Notes: generated by a model not told the origin, from the letters alone. DNA of 64,000 nucleotides from Leucothrix arctica (GCF_003172895.1 NZ_QGKL01000021.1:1-64000); one strand, 5' to 3'. Shown: positions 46,603 through 55,450, numbered from the stretch's first letter. Program-made: numbers and translations.

Positions 46603-47853
46603 ATGAATTCAAAATTTCTACCTCGATACCTACAATCAAAGCTAAAGATAGCGCTGAGTGACACCCCTGTAGTATGTATATTAGGTGCTAGGCAGTGCGG
46701 TAAAACAACACTCGCACAACAGTTCGACAGCCAAAGGACATACATAAACTTTGACGACAACGCGATTCTTACTGCCGCAAAGCAAGACCCTACAGGCTTC
46801 ATCGCTGGACTTCCTGAGAAAGTTATACTTGATGAAATTCAACGTATACCTGAGTTAATGCCTGCAATAAAAGCCAGTGTTGATCAGCAACGCACACCAG
46901 GTCGTTTCTTGCTAACAGGTTCGGCTAACCTACTTTTATTACCACGAGTGCAAGAGTCACTGGCTGGACGTATGGAAGTTCTCAACCTACAACCTCTCAC
47001 CGAACAAGAAAAACATAGGAGCCAACATAGTTTTCTAGCAAGGCTATTGGATAGACCACTAACGGCTAAAATCATTGGTGAGCAAGCAGGTATCAATGGC
47101 GTTGCAGAAGCCGTTTGTAGAGGCGGTTACCCTGAAGCTAACTCACGTAATGAAGTCCGATCTCGCCAATGGCATACGCAGTACCTTAAAGCCATCATTC
47201 AGCGTGATGTGAAAGACATAGCCAATATTCGTGACGAAAACGAGTTACTCCGTGTCACACAAGTTTTAGCGTTACGTACAGGAACATTGCTAAATATCAG
47301 CAGCCTGTCTAATGAGTTAGATATAAGTAGAGCAACAGTTGATAAGTACATCACCGTACTAGAGCGTCTTTTCTTAGTAAAGCGACTACCAGCATGGCAT
47401 AAAAACCAAGTTAAGCGATTAGTCAAAACACCTAAAATTCATTGGGTGGATAGTGGCTTAGCCTCAACTTTACACTCTGTTAAAACCTCTGACTGGTTCG
47501 ACCACAAAGTTAACTTTGGCGCACTACTGGAAAGCTTTGTTGTTCAACAAATCATTGCACAGGCGGGTTGGCTAGAAGAACCACCACGGTTTAGTCACTA
47601 TCGCGATAAGGATCAGGTAGAAGTTGACCTTGTCATTGAACAAGGAAGAAAGGTTTGGGGAATTGAAGTCAAAAAGGCTGCGAGTATTCAAGCGAAGGAT
47701 GGCCTCGGGCTATATAGACTTGCAGCACAATACGGTGATCAATTTCAGGGTGGTATTTTGTTTTACTGTGGGAATAACTGCTTACCACTTGCGGAGAAGA
47801 ATTGCTTTGCAGTGCCTATAAGTTGGCTTTGGGAATTGCCTACGAATTACTGA
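46603..47853 (+). CDS. AAA ATPase with DUF4143 domain
   Basis: A 416-residue protein. Walker A GARQCGKTTLAQQ (about 28-40), Walker B KVILDEIQRIPEL, and sensor-like LLTGSANLLLLPRVQESLAGR belong to the AAA_14 domain. The C-terminal DUF4143 domain ends with a nuclease-like region KDQVEVDLVIEQGRKVWGIEVKKA, the E-V-D and E-x-K pattern of a PD-(D/E)xK fold. Members occur widely near toxin-antitoxin and mobile genes, with no settled function. No Shine-Dalgarno precedes the ATG, but the repeat array directly upstream suggests regulated expression. Confidence 0.88.
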   Translation: MNSKFLPRYLQSKLKIALSDTPVVCILGARQCGKTTLAQQFDSQRTYINFDDNAILTAAKQDPTGFIAGLPEKVILDEIQRIPELMPAIKASVDQQRTPGRFLLTGSANLLLLPRVQESLAGRMEVLNLQPLTEQEKHRSQHSFLARLLDRPLTAKIIGEQAGINGVAEAVCRGGYPEANSRNEVRSRQWHTQYLKAIIQRDVKDIANIRDENELLRVTQVLALRTGTLLNISSLSNELDISRATVDKYITVLERLFLVKRLPAWHKNQVKRLVKTPKIHWVDSGLASTLHSVKTSDWFDHKVNFGALLESFVVQQIIAQAGWLEEPPRFSHYRDKDQVEVDLVIEQGRKVWGIEVKKAASIQAKDGLGLYRLAAQYGDQFQGGILFYCGNNCLPLAEKNCFAVPISWLWELPTNY

Positions 47854-47960
47854 ATTACATTCATACATCTATTGGTATCAAAAAAGGTTCTATCATATCA
47901 ACAAAACAGCAGCTATACAGTGACAAAAGAAACTCACAGGTTGTTTAAATTAATTAAAAA

Positions 47961-48003
47961 GAAACCTATAGGTTTCTTTTTTGGAATATAATGAAACCTA
48001 TAG
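47961..48003 (+). promoter_or_regulatory. Palindromic operator and promoter of the HTH/Fic pair
   Basis: GAAACCTATAGGTTTC (47961-47976) is a perfect 16-bp palindrome. TATAAT (47987-47992) follows at -10 position, and GAAACCTATAG (47993-48003) repeats the left arm right after it. The palindrome covers the expected -35, as expected for autorepression by the HTH protein encoded next. Confidence 0.65.
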
Positions 48004-48023
48004 CTATCTAAAAAGGTTTTATT

Positions 48024-48485
48024 ATGTCTTCCATATTCCAAGTATTAAAGCGCCAACAGACTGAAAAATCACTTGAAATATGGCGCTCAACACAACTTTC
48101 AAGGACACCTAATCAAGGCTGGGTTCGCACAATAAGAGAAGCACTGGGAATGACAGTGGACTCTTTAGCTGTGCGCCTTGGCATCACTCCTACTGGAGTC
48201 CGAAAGGTTGAGAACTCAGAAGCCGCCAACACCATAACTTTAAAATCTCTAATGAAAGCAGCTGAAGCGCTAGACTGTGAACTACGATACTCCTTAGTAC
48301 CAAAGTATTCATTAGAAGAAATGCGCGATAGGCAAGCCACAAGAAAAGCGAAAGAACAAATACAGTCAATTGGACACTCCATGAAACTGGAAGACCAAGA
48401 AGTCGATAGTGCATCACAAAAATTACTACTAGAAGAACTAAAGAAAAGCTTGCTTGAAGGTAACGGAAAGGAGCTTTGGAAATGA
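48024..48485 (+). CDS. Mobile mystery protein A (XRE-type HTH)
   Basis: A 153-residue protein of the TIGR02612 family. An XRE helix-turn-helix occupies about 35-90 (WVRTIREALGMTVDSLAVRLGITPTGVRKVE). The C-terminal part is helical and charged. AAAAGG lies upstream of the ATG. It overlaps the Fic gene by 4 bp (ATGA), as in other A/B pairs. It probably represses its own promoter through the palindrome at 47961 and may act as antitoxin-like partner of the Fic protein. Confidence 0.88.
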   Translation: MSSIFQVLKRQQTEKSLEIWRSTQLSRTPNQGWVRTIREALGMTVDSLAVRLGITPTGVRKVENSEAANTITLKSLMKAAEALDCELRYSLVPKYSLEEMRDRQATRKAKEQIQSIGHSMKLEDQEVDSASQKLLLEELKKSLLEGNGKELWK

Positions 48486-49066
48486 TATTTGAATACCCTG
48501 AAGGCTCTACACCACTCAACGCTGATGAGTCTGCTGGCTTAATTCCTCAACACATCACCATCCAGAGCGAGTTAAACACTTGGGAAGAAGCCAATATCAT
48601 TGAAGGTGAACGTTGGGCTTTGCGCCAAAAGAAAGCACAGCTATTAACTGAAGGCTTTGTTAGATCGCTTCATAAAAAGATGTTTGATCAAACGTGGGAA
48701 TGGGCAGGCACCTTTCGCTCAAGTAATAAAAATATCGGTGTTGAGTGGTCTCAAGTATCAATGCAGCTACGCAACCTACTAGACAACGCTCAATACCAAC
48801 TTGATAACGACGTTTACCCTGAACACGAATTAGCCGTTCGCCTTCATCACCAACTAGTCTTTATTCACCCTTTTCCAAACGGCAATGGAAGACGTGCCAG
48901 ATTACTTGCTGATTTATTATTGGTTAATCATGGAGAGCCAAGGTTAACTTGGGGAAGTCGCACAACTCTGACTGCATCTGGGGATGTACGGAAACAATAT
49001 ATTGAAGCTTTGCGTGCAGCTGATCGAGGTGATATTACGATGCTATTAGAGTTTTCATCAACTTAA
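48482..49066 (+). CDS. Mobile mystery protein B (Fic-domain protein)
   Basis: A 194-residue protein of the TIGR02613 family. The Fic active-site motif is intact: HPFPNGNGRRAR, with the catalytic His. Fic enzymes transfer AMP or another nucleotide moiety to a target hydroxyl. An ANIIEGE segment near residues 36-42 resembles the inhibitory (S/T)xxxE(G/N) helix, but Ala stands where Ser/Thr is expected. ATG 48482 has AAGGAG 8 nt upstream; a TTG at 48476 is also in frame. It is the toxin-like member of the pair. Confidence 0.9.
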   Translation: MIFEYPEGSTPLNADESAGLIPQHITIQSELNTWEEANIIEGERWALRQKKAQLLTEGFVRSLHKKMFDQTWEWAGTFRSSNKNIGVEWSQVSMQLRNLLDNAQYQLDNDVYPEHELAVRLHHQLVFIHPFPNGNGRRARLLADLLLVNHGEPRLTWGSRTTLTASGDVRKQYIEALRAADRGDITMLLEFSST

Positions 49067-49100
49067 AGTCAGATCCATGTCCGAGCGCTTAACGTCATCA

Positions 49101-49136
49101 AAAAAGCCGCCCCTTGGTTACAAGGAGCGGCTTTTT
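49101..49136. terminator. Bidirectional intrinsic terminator
   Basis: AAAAAGCCGCCCCTTG (49101-49116) pairs with CAAGGAGCGGCTTTTT (49121-49136) around GTTA with one mismatch. T tracts on both sides serve the plus-strand Fic gene and the minus-strand eut/amt operon. Confidence 0.9.
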
Positions 49137-49153
49137 GTTAGCAACAGTCTTTG

Positions 49154-49318
49154 TTACTTATGAGCATCGAATGCTTTGTTTTCATGTTTCATGATAGAGG
49201 CTATCAGCGCTACAACAATAGCGCCGCAGCCAAAAGCAAAGATGGTCAATGCCGCTGGATTATCAGCAAACGTAAAGTAGGCTGAAACATCTTCCCAAGA
49301 GGTAATAGAGGTTCCCAT
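49154..49318 (-). CDS. Uncalled 54-residue single-helix membrane protein of the eut/amt operon
   Basis: The frame encodes 54 residues starting MGTSITSWEDVSAY and ending at TAA 49154-49156. Residues about 22-43 (ALTIFAFGCGAIVVALIASI) form one transmembrane helix, with an acidic N-terminal segment and a Lys/His-rich tail. AAGGAG lies 7 nt before the ATG, inside the end of the amt gene, and the amt stop is 3 bp from its start. A strong terminator follows. Position and Shine-Dalgarno argue for a real gene, cotranscribed with amt; an accessory role for the transporter is inferred. Confidence 0.75.
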   Translation of the reverse strand: MGTSITSWEDVSAYFTFADNPAALTIFAFGCGAIVVALIASIMKHENKAFDAHK

Positions 49319-49320
49319 AA

Positions 49321-50688
49321 TTAAGCTCCTTGTGGTTCTGGGTTAGCGAGTTTGTTTGGTACTTCACCAGCCGCACTTGCTGGTACACCTGCCTCAGGAT
49401 AAGGCTTAGCTAGGATTTCAACTTCATCAATACCGATGTCTTCGCACTTCTCAGGTACACGTAATGCGTTGAATTTCTTCAGTAGGAAAGAAAGCCCATA
49501 TCCCGGAAGGAAACCGACCACTACCATTACTGCTGCTGAGATCAATTGACCGCTAAAGCTGATTGCAGGATGGCCTTCTACATTAGGTGTGCCGCCAGCA
49601 AATACGCCGACTAGAATAACTGCAATAACACCTGTGAAGCCGTGAACTGATACCGCACCCACAGCGTCATCAACGCCCATTTTCTCAAGCATTTTAGCGA
49701 AGTAAACCGCTGCGATACCCATGCACGTTGCGATGATAAATGCTAATCCCGGATCGTAAAGGTCAAGACCTGCAGCAACCGAGATGATACCGACCAGTCC
49801 ACCAGACATCGTCCAGAAAGGATCACGAGAAGCGATGTAGCAACCGATGATTCCACCAGCGAAGCCCATTAACGTATTGAAGGCAAATGCCGATAAGTTA
49901 GTTGGATTACCGTAGATGGTAGTCCAGCCTGTCTCTCCACCGTTGAAGATGATGCAGCCGCCAAGGAAGCCGAAGAAACCAACAATGATCAGCATCAAAC
50001 CGATCAAGGTCATTGGTAAGCTATGTGGTGCAATGGTTTGAGCAACGCCATTAATGAACTTACCTTTACGTGCGCCAAGGTTCAGCAATACACCCAAAGT
50101 AAAGAAGCCTGCGACTGCATGTACCACGCCTGACGCACCTACGTCATGGTAGCCCAGCTTAGTCAGCAACCAACCATCTGGATGCCATCCCCAAGCACCA
50201 GCAAGAATCCATACGCCGCTACCTAAAACAACCGTCAAGATTAGGAAAGCACTTACACGGATACGCTCAATCACTGCGCCAGAAAGAATAGAACCGGTGG
50301 TCGCACCAAACAATGCAAAGGCCGCCCAGAAAACACCCGTGCCTAAGTCTTTTACATCAGGCCCCATGCTTTGTGCCCATGGTAAGGCAGCCGAAGCATC
50401 AACCGGGATAAGACCACCTGGGAATGCGTTATAGATCCACCAGCCAAACAGGTAGAACGTCGGAATAATTACCGCTAGCGCAAGAATGTTTTTGATACCT
50501 GCTGCTAATGCGTTTTTAGCGCGAGATGCGCCCATTTCATAGGCCAGAAAGCCAGCGTGTATTAAAAACATAATGCCAGTACACCACCAATAGAACACTT
50601 CCATGTTCATTGATTGGTGCATTTCAAAAACCTTTTGCTGAGCCTCAAGCGCGGCTTGCAAGGATTCTAGGGTTGGTGTTTCAGTCAT
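49321..50688 (-). CDS. amt: Amt-family ammonium transporter
   Basis: About 455 residues from ATG 50688, chosen because GAGGG lies 8 nt upstream and the longer frame would run back into eutC. About 11 helices. The twin pore histidines are present in GASGVVHAVAGF and GAVSVHGFTG. SGAVIERIRV and the LAGAWGWHPDG segment match the conserved Amt core. An extra N-terminal 30-residue segment (ESLQAALEAQQKVFEMHQ) precedes the first helix. Lying 10 bp after eutC, it may retrieve ammonia released by ethanolamine lyase, or bring in ethanolamine itself. Confidence 0.9.
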   Translation of the reverse strand: MTETPTLESLQAALEAQQKVFEMHQSMNMEVFYWWCTGIMFLIHAGFLAYEMGASRAKNALAAGIKNILALAVIIPTFYLFGWWIYNAFPGGLIPVDASAALPWAQSMGPDVKDLGTGVFWAAFALFGATTGSILSGAVIERIRVSAFLILTVVLGSGVWILAGAWGWHPDGWLLTKLGYHDVGASGVVHAVAGFFTLGVLLNLGARKGKFINGVAQTIAPHSLPMTLIGLMLIIVGFFGFLGGCIIFNGGETGWTTIYGNPTNLSAFAFNTLMGFAGGIIGCYIASRDPFWTMSGGLVGIISVAAGLDLYDPGLAFIIATCMGIAAVYFAKMLEKMGVDDAVGAVSVHGFTGVIAVILVGVFAGGTPNVEGHPAISFSGQLISAAVMVVVGFLPGYGLSFLLKKFNALRVPEKCEDIGIDEVEILAKPYPEAGVPASAAGEVPNKLANPEPQGA

Positions 50689-50698
50689 TTGAATACCC

Positions 50699-51553
50699 TC
50701 AGTGTGTTGGTTTGGTTGGTTTAGGAATAAGGAAGTTGCGGTGTGTTTCTGCTCCATCAATGACGGGGTCTTGGGAGCGTTCTTTCAGCTGCACACCAGA
50801 CAGTTGGCGTGAGCGTGATTCTTTAAGCAGGTAAATTGCCTTGCGCACAGCGTCGGGGTAAATCAGGCCTGCTTTTCGGATATTGGAAATACAGTTGCGG
50901 CTAGCGTCAGTCAGTCCGACACGAGGAGACCACGTCAGGTAGAGTCCTAAGCTATCGGGAGAGCTAAGGCCGGGGCGTTCGCCGATTAATACCAGCACAG
51001 TGCGCGCATTGAGTAGTTCACCGACCTCATCGCCAATGGCAACACGCCCTTGTTGGACGACGGTTAGCGGAGCGATAGACCACTCTTGCTTGTCTTGTTT
51101 TAAGGCGCTGAGTAACTCAGTCAAAAACGGGGAAATATTTTCGCTGATGGCACGTGATGACAATCCATCAACAATCACAATAGCCAAGTCAACGTCACTT
51201 TGAATTTCTGAAACGCGACCTCTTAATAAATCTGCTGATGATGCGTCGAGGCGACGGCCAAAGTCAGGCCGTTGCAAATAAGTTTTTCTATCGCTAGCCT
51301 GACTGTGTATTTGTAGTGTGTCCGCCAATTCAAAGGTTTCAGCGAGCGGCTTTAGCTGTTCTTCTAGTACTTGCACATCCAATGGCGTATGAACCGCATC
51401 TTGCGCTTGAGCATGTGCCAGTTGAAAATCGAGCAAAGCATTAGTTGGCAAGCTCACGCCTGCGCGGCCAAGCCCAATGCGCGCATCGGTATAAACACGC
51501 AAGGACTGCCAAAGGTTGTTGGTGACGATGTCAGGCGTTTTGTTATCACTCAT
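50699..51553 (-). CDS. eutC: Ethanolamine ammonia-lyase small subunit
   Basis: A 284-residue EutC. TDARIGLGRAGVSLPTNALLDFQLAHAQAQDAVH (17-50) is the family signature; AIVIVDGLSSRAI, LIGERPGLSSPDSLGLYLTW and DASRNCISNIRKAGL follow in order. With EutB it forms the B12-dependent enzyme that splits ethanolamine to acetaldehyde and ammonia. Its ATG shares a base with the eutB TGA, so translation is coupled. Confidence 0.95.
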   Translation of the reverse strand: MSDNKTPDIVTNNLWQSLRVYTDARIGLGRAGVSLPTNALLDFQLAHAQAQDAVHTPLDVQVLEEQLKPLAETFELADTLQIHSQASDRKTYLQRPDFGRRLDASSADLLRGRVSEIQSDVDLAIVIVDGLSSRAISENISPFLTELLSALKQDKQEWSIAPLTVVQQGRVAIGDEVGELLNARTVLVLIGERPGLSSPDSLGLYLTWSPRVGLTDASRNCISNIRKAGLIYPDAVRKAIYLLKESRSRQLSGVQLKERSQDPVIDGAETHRNFLIPKPTKPTH

Positions 51554-52989
51554 CAGAGGTTTCCCTCATGTGCTAATTTCAAAGAGCCCGCGAAAGAGGC
51601 GGGTAGCGCGTTATTCAAGGTAAAACGACTGTTCTCTTCGATGATTTGCATTTTTGCTAGCCACTGCTCGAACTCTGGCGCAGGGCTAGACCCCAATGCA
51701 CGACGCAGATAAAGCGCATCGTGAAAGGAGGTGGTTTGGTAGTTGAGCATGATGTCGTCAGAGCCAGGAATGCCCATAATGAAAGTACAGCCAGCAACAC
51801 CTAACAAGGTCAGCAAGTTGTCCATATCATTTTGATCAGCCTCTGCGTGGTTGGTGTAGCAGATGTCACAGCCCATAGGCAGTCCGAGTAGCTTGCCGCA
51901 GAAGTGATCTTCGAGACCTGCACGGATAATTTCTTTACCGTCAAACAAGTATTCAGGGCCAATGAAACCAACCACGGTATTGACCAATAGCGGTGAAAAC
52001 TTCCGTGCGACAGCATAGGCTCTAACTTCGCAGGTTTGTTGGTCTAGTCCGTGGTGTGCATTGGCCGACAACGAGCTACCTTGGCCCGTTTCGAAATACA
52101 TGACGTTATCGCCAACCGTGCCACGCTCTAGCGATAGTGCTGCATCTTGTGCCTCTGCCAGTGTTGAGAGGTTGAAGCCAAAGCTACTATTAGTGGCTTC
52201 AGTACCGCCAATGGATTGGAAAACAAGGTCAACAGGTGCGCCTTGTTCGATCGCTTCTAAGGTGTTGGTGACGTGAGTGAGTACGCAAGATTGTGTTGGT
52301 ATCTCATACTCTTGAATGACTGAGTCCATCAGTTTCATTAGGTTTACTGCTTGCGCGACATTGTCAGTAGCGGGGTTGATACCAATGACCGCATCACCAC
52401 TGCCATAGAGCAAACCATCCAAAATACTAGCGGCAATGCCCGTGACATCATCCGTTGGGTGGTTAGGCTGCAAGCGCGTTGAGAGGTTACCGGGCAAGCC
52501 AAGCGTGTTACGAAATGCGGTGGTGATATGGCATTTTTGCGCGACCAAAATCAAATCCTGATTGCGCATGATTTTGCAGACTGCTGCCACCATTTCTGGA
52601 GTAATACCTGCTCGAATTGACGTTAAACTGTCAGACGTTGCCGCGTCACTGAGTAGCCAGTTACGGAAGTCACCAACTGTCAAATGGGAGATCGGTGAAA
52701 AGGCATCTAGATCGTGTTCGTCCATGATGAGGCGAGTCACCTCATCCTCCTCATAAGGTATTAGCGCTTCGCTTAGGAATGTTTTTAAAGGCACTTCTGC
52801 GAGCACCTGTTGCGCGACAGCGCGTTCCTCTGAAGACTCTGCGGCAACACCTGCAAGATAGTCACCAGAGCGAGCGGGTGTCGCCTTAGCCATTACATCA
52901 GCGAGATTGCTAAAGCTGTAGGTGCGCGTCCCGAGTACGTAGCGGTAACTCGAGCGTCCTGTGCTTGTTTGATGTAATGAATCTTGCAT
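51553..52989 (-). CDS. eutB: Ethanolamine ammonia-lyase large subunit
   Basis: A 478-residue EutB, near the usual length. Features: the TYSFSNLADVMAKATPARSGD start region, LGLPGNLSTRLQPNHPTDD, YGSGDAVIGINPATDN, TNSSFGFNLSTLAEAQDAAL and GFIGPEYLFDGKEI, all conserved in the TIM-barrel catalytic subunit. No microcompartment shell genes, EutA reactivase or aldehyde dehydrogenase lie in the window, so this is the short, nitrogen-acquisition type of eut locus. Confidence 0.95.
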   Translation of the reverse strand: MQDSLHQTSTGRSSYRYVLGTRTYSFSNLADVMAKATPARSGDYLAGVAAESSEERAVAQQVLAEVPLKTFLSEALIPYEEDEVTRLIMDEHDLDAFSPISHLTVGDFRNWLLSDAATSDSLTSIRAGITPEMVAAVCKIMRNQDLILVAQKCHITTAFRNTLGLPGNLSTRLQPNHPTDDVTGIAASILDGLLYGSGDAVIGINPATDNVAQAVNLMKLMDSVIQEYEIPTQSCVLTHVTNTLEAIEQGAPVDLVFQSIGGTEATNSSFGFNLSTLAEAQDAALSLERGTVGDNVMYFETGQGSSLSANAHHGLDQQTCEVRAYAVARKFSPLLVNTVVGFIGPEYLFDGKEIIRAGLEDHFCGKLLGLPMGCDICYTNHAEADQNDMDNLLTLLGVAGCTFIMGIPGSDDIMLNYQTTSFHDALYLRRALGSSPAPEFEQWLAKMQIIEENSRFTLNNALPASFAGSLKLAHEGNL

Positions 52990-53153
52990 AGTTTTCCTTA
53001 TATTCTGGAATGAATATTGCTTGTTAATAAAGTATCAAAGAGCCGTTTTCGGTGGTTATCGAAAATTGGCAAAACTGAATAGTGTAATAAATTCAGTTAT
53101 TTAGGTTATATATTGATGATTTTTTGTTAAATCTGATAATACTAGGCGCACAC

Positions 53154-54122
53154 ATGAAGCACCCCCATTTCACCCCCGATGCACCAATCAAGCGCAACTC
53201 AATGACCACGGCAACAGCCGATGATGCGAATGAACACGCCAGTAATTTGACCAATTGGGAGCAGTGTTACGACCAGATTAGCTCAGGCCAATTTCATGGC
53301 AGCATCACTGAGATAGCGTTTAATGGCTTGCAGGTATTTCATGAATTCACGAGTCATCAGCTACACCAAAACTGTAATGTTTGGCCAGATAGTATTTGGC
53401 TGGGTATCGCGGCAAATAAAGGCTCGGACAGTCGTATTAATGGTATTAGCTTAGGCGATAATGACTTGATGTGCCGTCCGGGTAATCGTGAATTTGAGCT
53501 AATTACACCGCAAAATCATGATATTTACGGGATAGTGGTGCGTAAGGAAGAGATGATGTGTAGCGCTGATAGTCAGGGTATGGATATAAATTGGAGTGAC
53601 TTTGCTACCTATGAGCGCTTGGCGATTCCAGAAAGCTTCATGGCGAATTTACGATTTCTACTTCATCGGTTGCTGCGTGAAACAACGGTATTACCCGGTG
53701 CAAAATTGCAGCAGGACATTATTACCATGGCTTTGCTAGAGATTTTGCAGAGTCAGCAACCTTGTGCAGAAACCGCGCAGAGTTATACGCGACGCAAGCA
53801 GGTGGTAGACAGAATCACTGATTATTTAGAGGCGAATAAAGATAGGCCGATTCAAATTACCGAACTGTGCAAAGCAGTGGGTGCGAGCCGTCGAACGTTG
53901 CAATATAGCTTTGAGTCTATTGTGGGGATTAGTCCGATACAGTACTTACGTGCGACCCGACTTAATGGGGCGCGACGTAGCTTGTTGGTTGCTCGTGCGG
54001 AGACAACTGTGGCGGATGTTGCGGCTGACTGGGGCTTTTTACACTTAAGCCAATTCACTAAAGATTATCGAGAGTTATTTGGTGAGCGGCCTTCTGAAAC
54101 GCGGGAGCGTTGGGCGGCGTAG
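53154..54122 (+). CDS. eutR: AraC-family regulator (EutR-like)
   Basis: About 322 residues from ATG 53154 (TAGGCG upstream). The C-terminal 105 residues are an AraC HTH pair (ITELCKAVGASRRTLQYSFESIVGISPIQYLRATRL and VADVAADWGFLHLSQFTKDYRELFGERPSETR). The N-terminal part is the effector domain seen in EutR. It is divergent from eutB across about 165 bp, so it is the likely activator of the eutBC-amt operon with ethanolamine and B12 as signals (family knowledge). Confidence 0.88.
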   Translation: MKHPHFTPDAPIKRNSMTTATADDANEHASNLTNWEQCYDQISSGQFHGSITEIAFNGLQVFHEFTSHQLHQNCNVWPDSIWLGIAANKGSDSRINGISLGDNDLMCRPGNREFELITPQNHDIYGIVVRKEEMMCSADSQGMDINWSDFATYERLAIPESFMANLRFLLHRLLRETTVLPGAKLQQDIITMALLEILQSQQPCAETAQSYTRRKQVVDRITDYLEANKDRPIQITELCKAVGASRRTLQYSFESIVGISPIQYLRATRLNGARRSLLVARAETTVADVAADWGFLHLSQFTKDYRELFGERPSETRERWAA

Positions 54123-54165
54123 TTTCTTAAAGTGGCGTTTTCTAAGTGATCACTACAAGCCACCT

Positions 54166-54183
54166 ATGTTTCCCATGAAACAT
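54166..54183. repeat. 18-bp near-parS dyad, copy 1
   Basis: ATGTTTCCCATGAAACAT, identical to the copy at 56104-56121. The inner 16 bases TGTTTCCCATGAAACA match the ParB site TGTTTCACGTGAAACA at 14 of 16 positions. Here the flanks extend the dyad by one pair (TATG...CATA). It lies between eutR and the Phd/UPF0175 gene. Confidence 0.7.
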
Positions 54184-54237
54184 ATTTCAGAGATTAAACT
54201 ACGGCTTTTCAGATAATCTATATCCGTTCGTCATCGG

Positions 54238-54564
54238 TTAACCCACCAATTCGTCGATAGCACTCAAGTCTTCTTCTAGGTCATAGTCTGCGATTGCAAC
54301 ACCTAGAAAGCCTAATAGCTTCATGGTCTCCCGCTGACTTTTTCCTAATGAACGACTGAGTTGACCTAAGCTAAGGTCACCGTTTTGGAAGCCTTTTACG
54401 GAGCACCAAGTCTTTAAACCTTGATCCATAACGCTGTCAGTGAAAGGTAGCGCTAACCCTACTGGCTGGCCGTGCTTAGTTATGAGTGCGTAGTCATTTT
54501 GCCTGAAAGTTTTAGAAAGCTTATCGGGATTGGTTTGGAGTTCTTTTATTTCTATGACTTGCAT
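54238..54564 (-). CDS. Phd-type antitoxin fused to UPF0175 domain
   Basis: A 108-residue protein. Residues 1-45 look like a Phd/YefM N-terminus (VIEIKELQTNPDKLSKTF, ALITKHGQPVGLALPF). Residues about 50-108 match UPF0175 (LSLGQLSRSLGKSQRETMKLLGFLGV, DYDLEEDLSAIDEL), a small HTH-like family. AAGGAG lies 8 nt before the ATG. No PIN, RelE or Doc toxin is adjacent; the divergent neighbour is a DUF3037 protein. It may be an orphan antitoxin or a regulator. Confidence 0.8.
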   Translation of the reverse strand: MQVIEIKELQTNPDKLSKTFRQNDYALITKHGQPVGLALPFTDSVMDQGLKTWCSVKGFQNGDLSLGQLSRSLGKSQRETMKLLGFLGVAIADYDLEEDLSAIDELVG

Positions 54565-54640
54565 TGGTTATACTCCTTTTAAGAGGTACAGCTATATCTT
54601 TGGTATGATCACAAAGGTAATATCTGGGAAGGGTTATAAA

Positions 54641-55450
54641 ATGAAATACGCCTGCAAATACAATATCATCCGCTTTCAGCCCTATGCTGAAACGCAAGAG
54701 TTCGCCAATATTGGTGTCGTACTCTTTGTGCCTAAAACTGGCAAATTCATTTTCAAATTACTGCCTCAAAATACTTACGGTAGAGTTACTAGCTTCTTTT
54801 CAAAGCTAGATAAAACAATCCTTCAAAATACCTTAAGCATCCTAAAGGATGAGCTTACACGCATACAAAAAATGGCTAACGACTATCATAACTTCGAACA
54901 AATTTATGATGAGTTGGTTAGATCAAGAGAAGGCGTTATTCAATACAGTGATCATTTTGCACGATTAGCTGAAGACCCTCAAAGCACGACTGATGCCCTA
55001 TTTGAACACTATGTTCATCATGCATTTACCAATGAAACTGGGCATGAAGAAAAAATGCGAGCGAGTATTACTCAGCTTTTGAGAACTCATAAATTAGTGG
55101 GCAGATATAAAAAGGCTTCTTTGGGCTCTGACTACTATGAAGTTAATTTGCCATTTGTTCACGATAATGGTGATAGGCCAGCTGTAATCAAACCTATTCA
55201 TTTTAAACATGCTGACTCAACAAAGCTGTTTGATCATGGCTTACAGTGGCTAACCAAAATGGACCAACTGTTTCGCATGAAGGTGACTACACCTGACAAC
55301 GTGCTATTTACTTTCCAAGCACCAGCTCATAAGAAAGGTAAGATTTACGACGCCTATGAGAAGGTTAGCGAGCAGATCAAAGAGTCTGGTATTACTATGC
55401 TAGATATTGAAGACAAAGCTAATATTGCTGAGTTCGCTCAACATCATTAA
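54641..55450 (+). CDS. DUF3037 domain-containing protein
   Basis: A 269-residue soluble protein. The start MKYACKYNIIRFQPYAETQEFANIGVVLF is the DUF3037 signature; AAGGG precedes ATG 54641, and a longer open frame from 54530 overlaps the divergent antitoxin gene and is rejected. Charged helices fill the middle and a basic region lies near 185-200. DUF3037 genes are often found beside HipA-like kinase genes, none of which is present here. Function unknown. Confidence 0.82.
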   Translation: MKYACKYNIIRFQPYAETQEFANIGVVLFVPKTGKFIFKLLPQNTYGRVTSFFSKLDKTILQNTLSILKDELTRIQKMANDYHNFEQIYDELVRSREGVIQYSDHFARLAEDPQSTTDALFEHYVHHAFTNETGHEEKMRASITQLLRTHKLVGRYKKASLGSDYYEVNLPFVHDNGDRPAVIKPIHFKHADSTKLFDHGLQWLTKMDQLFRMKVTTPDNVLFTFQAPAHKKGKIYDAYEKVSEQIKESGITMLDIEDKANIAEFAQHH

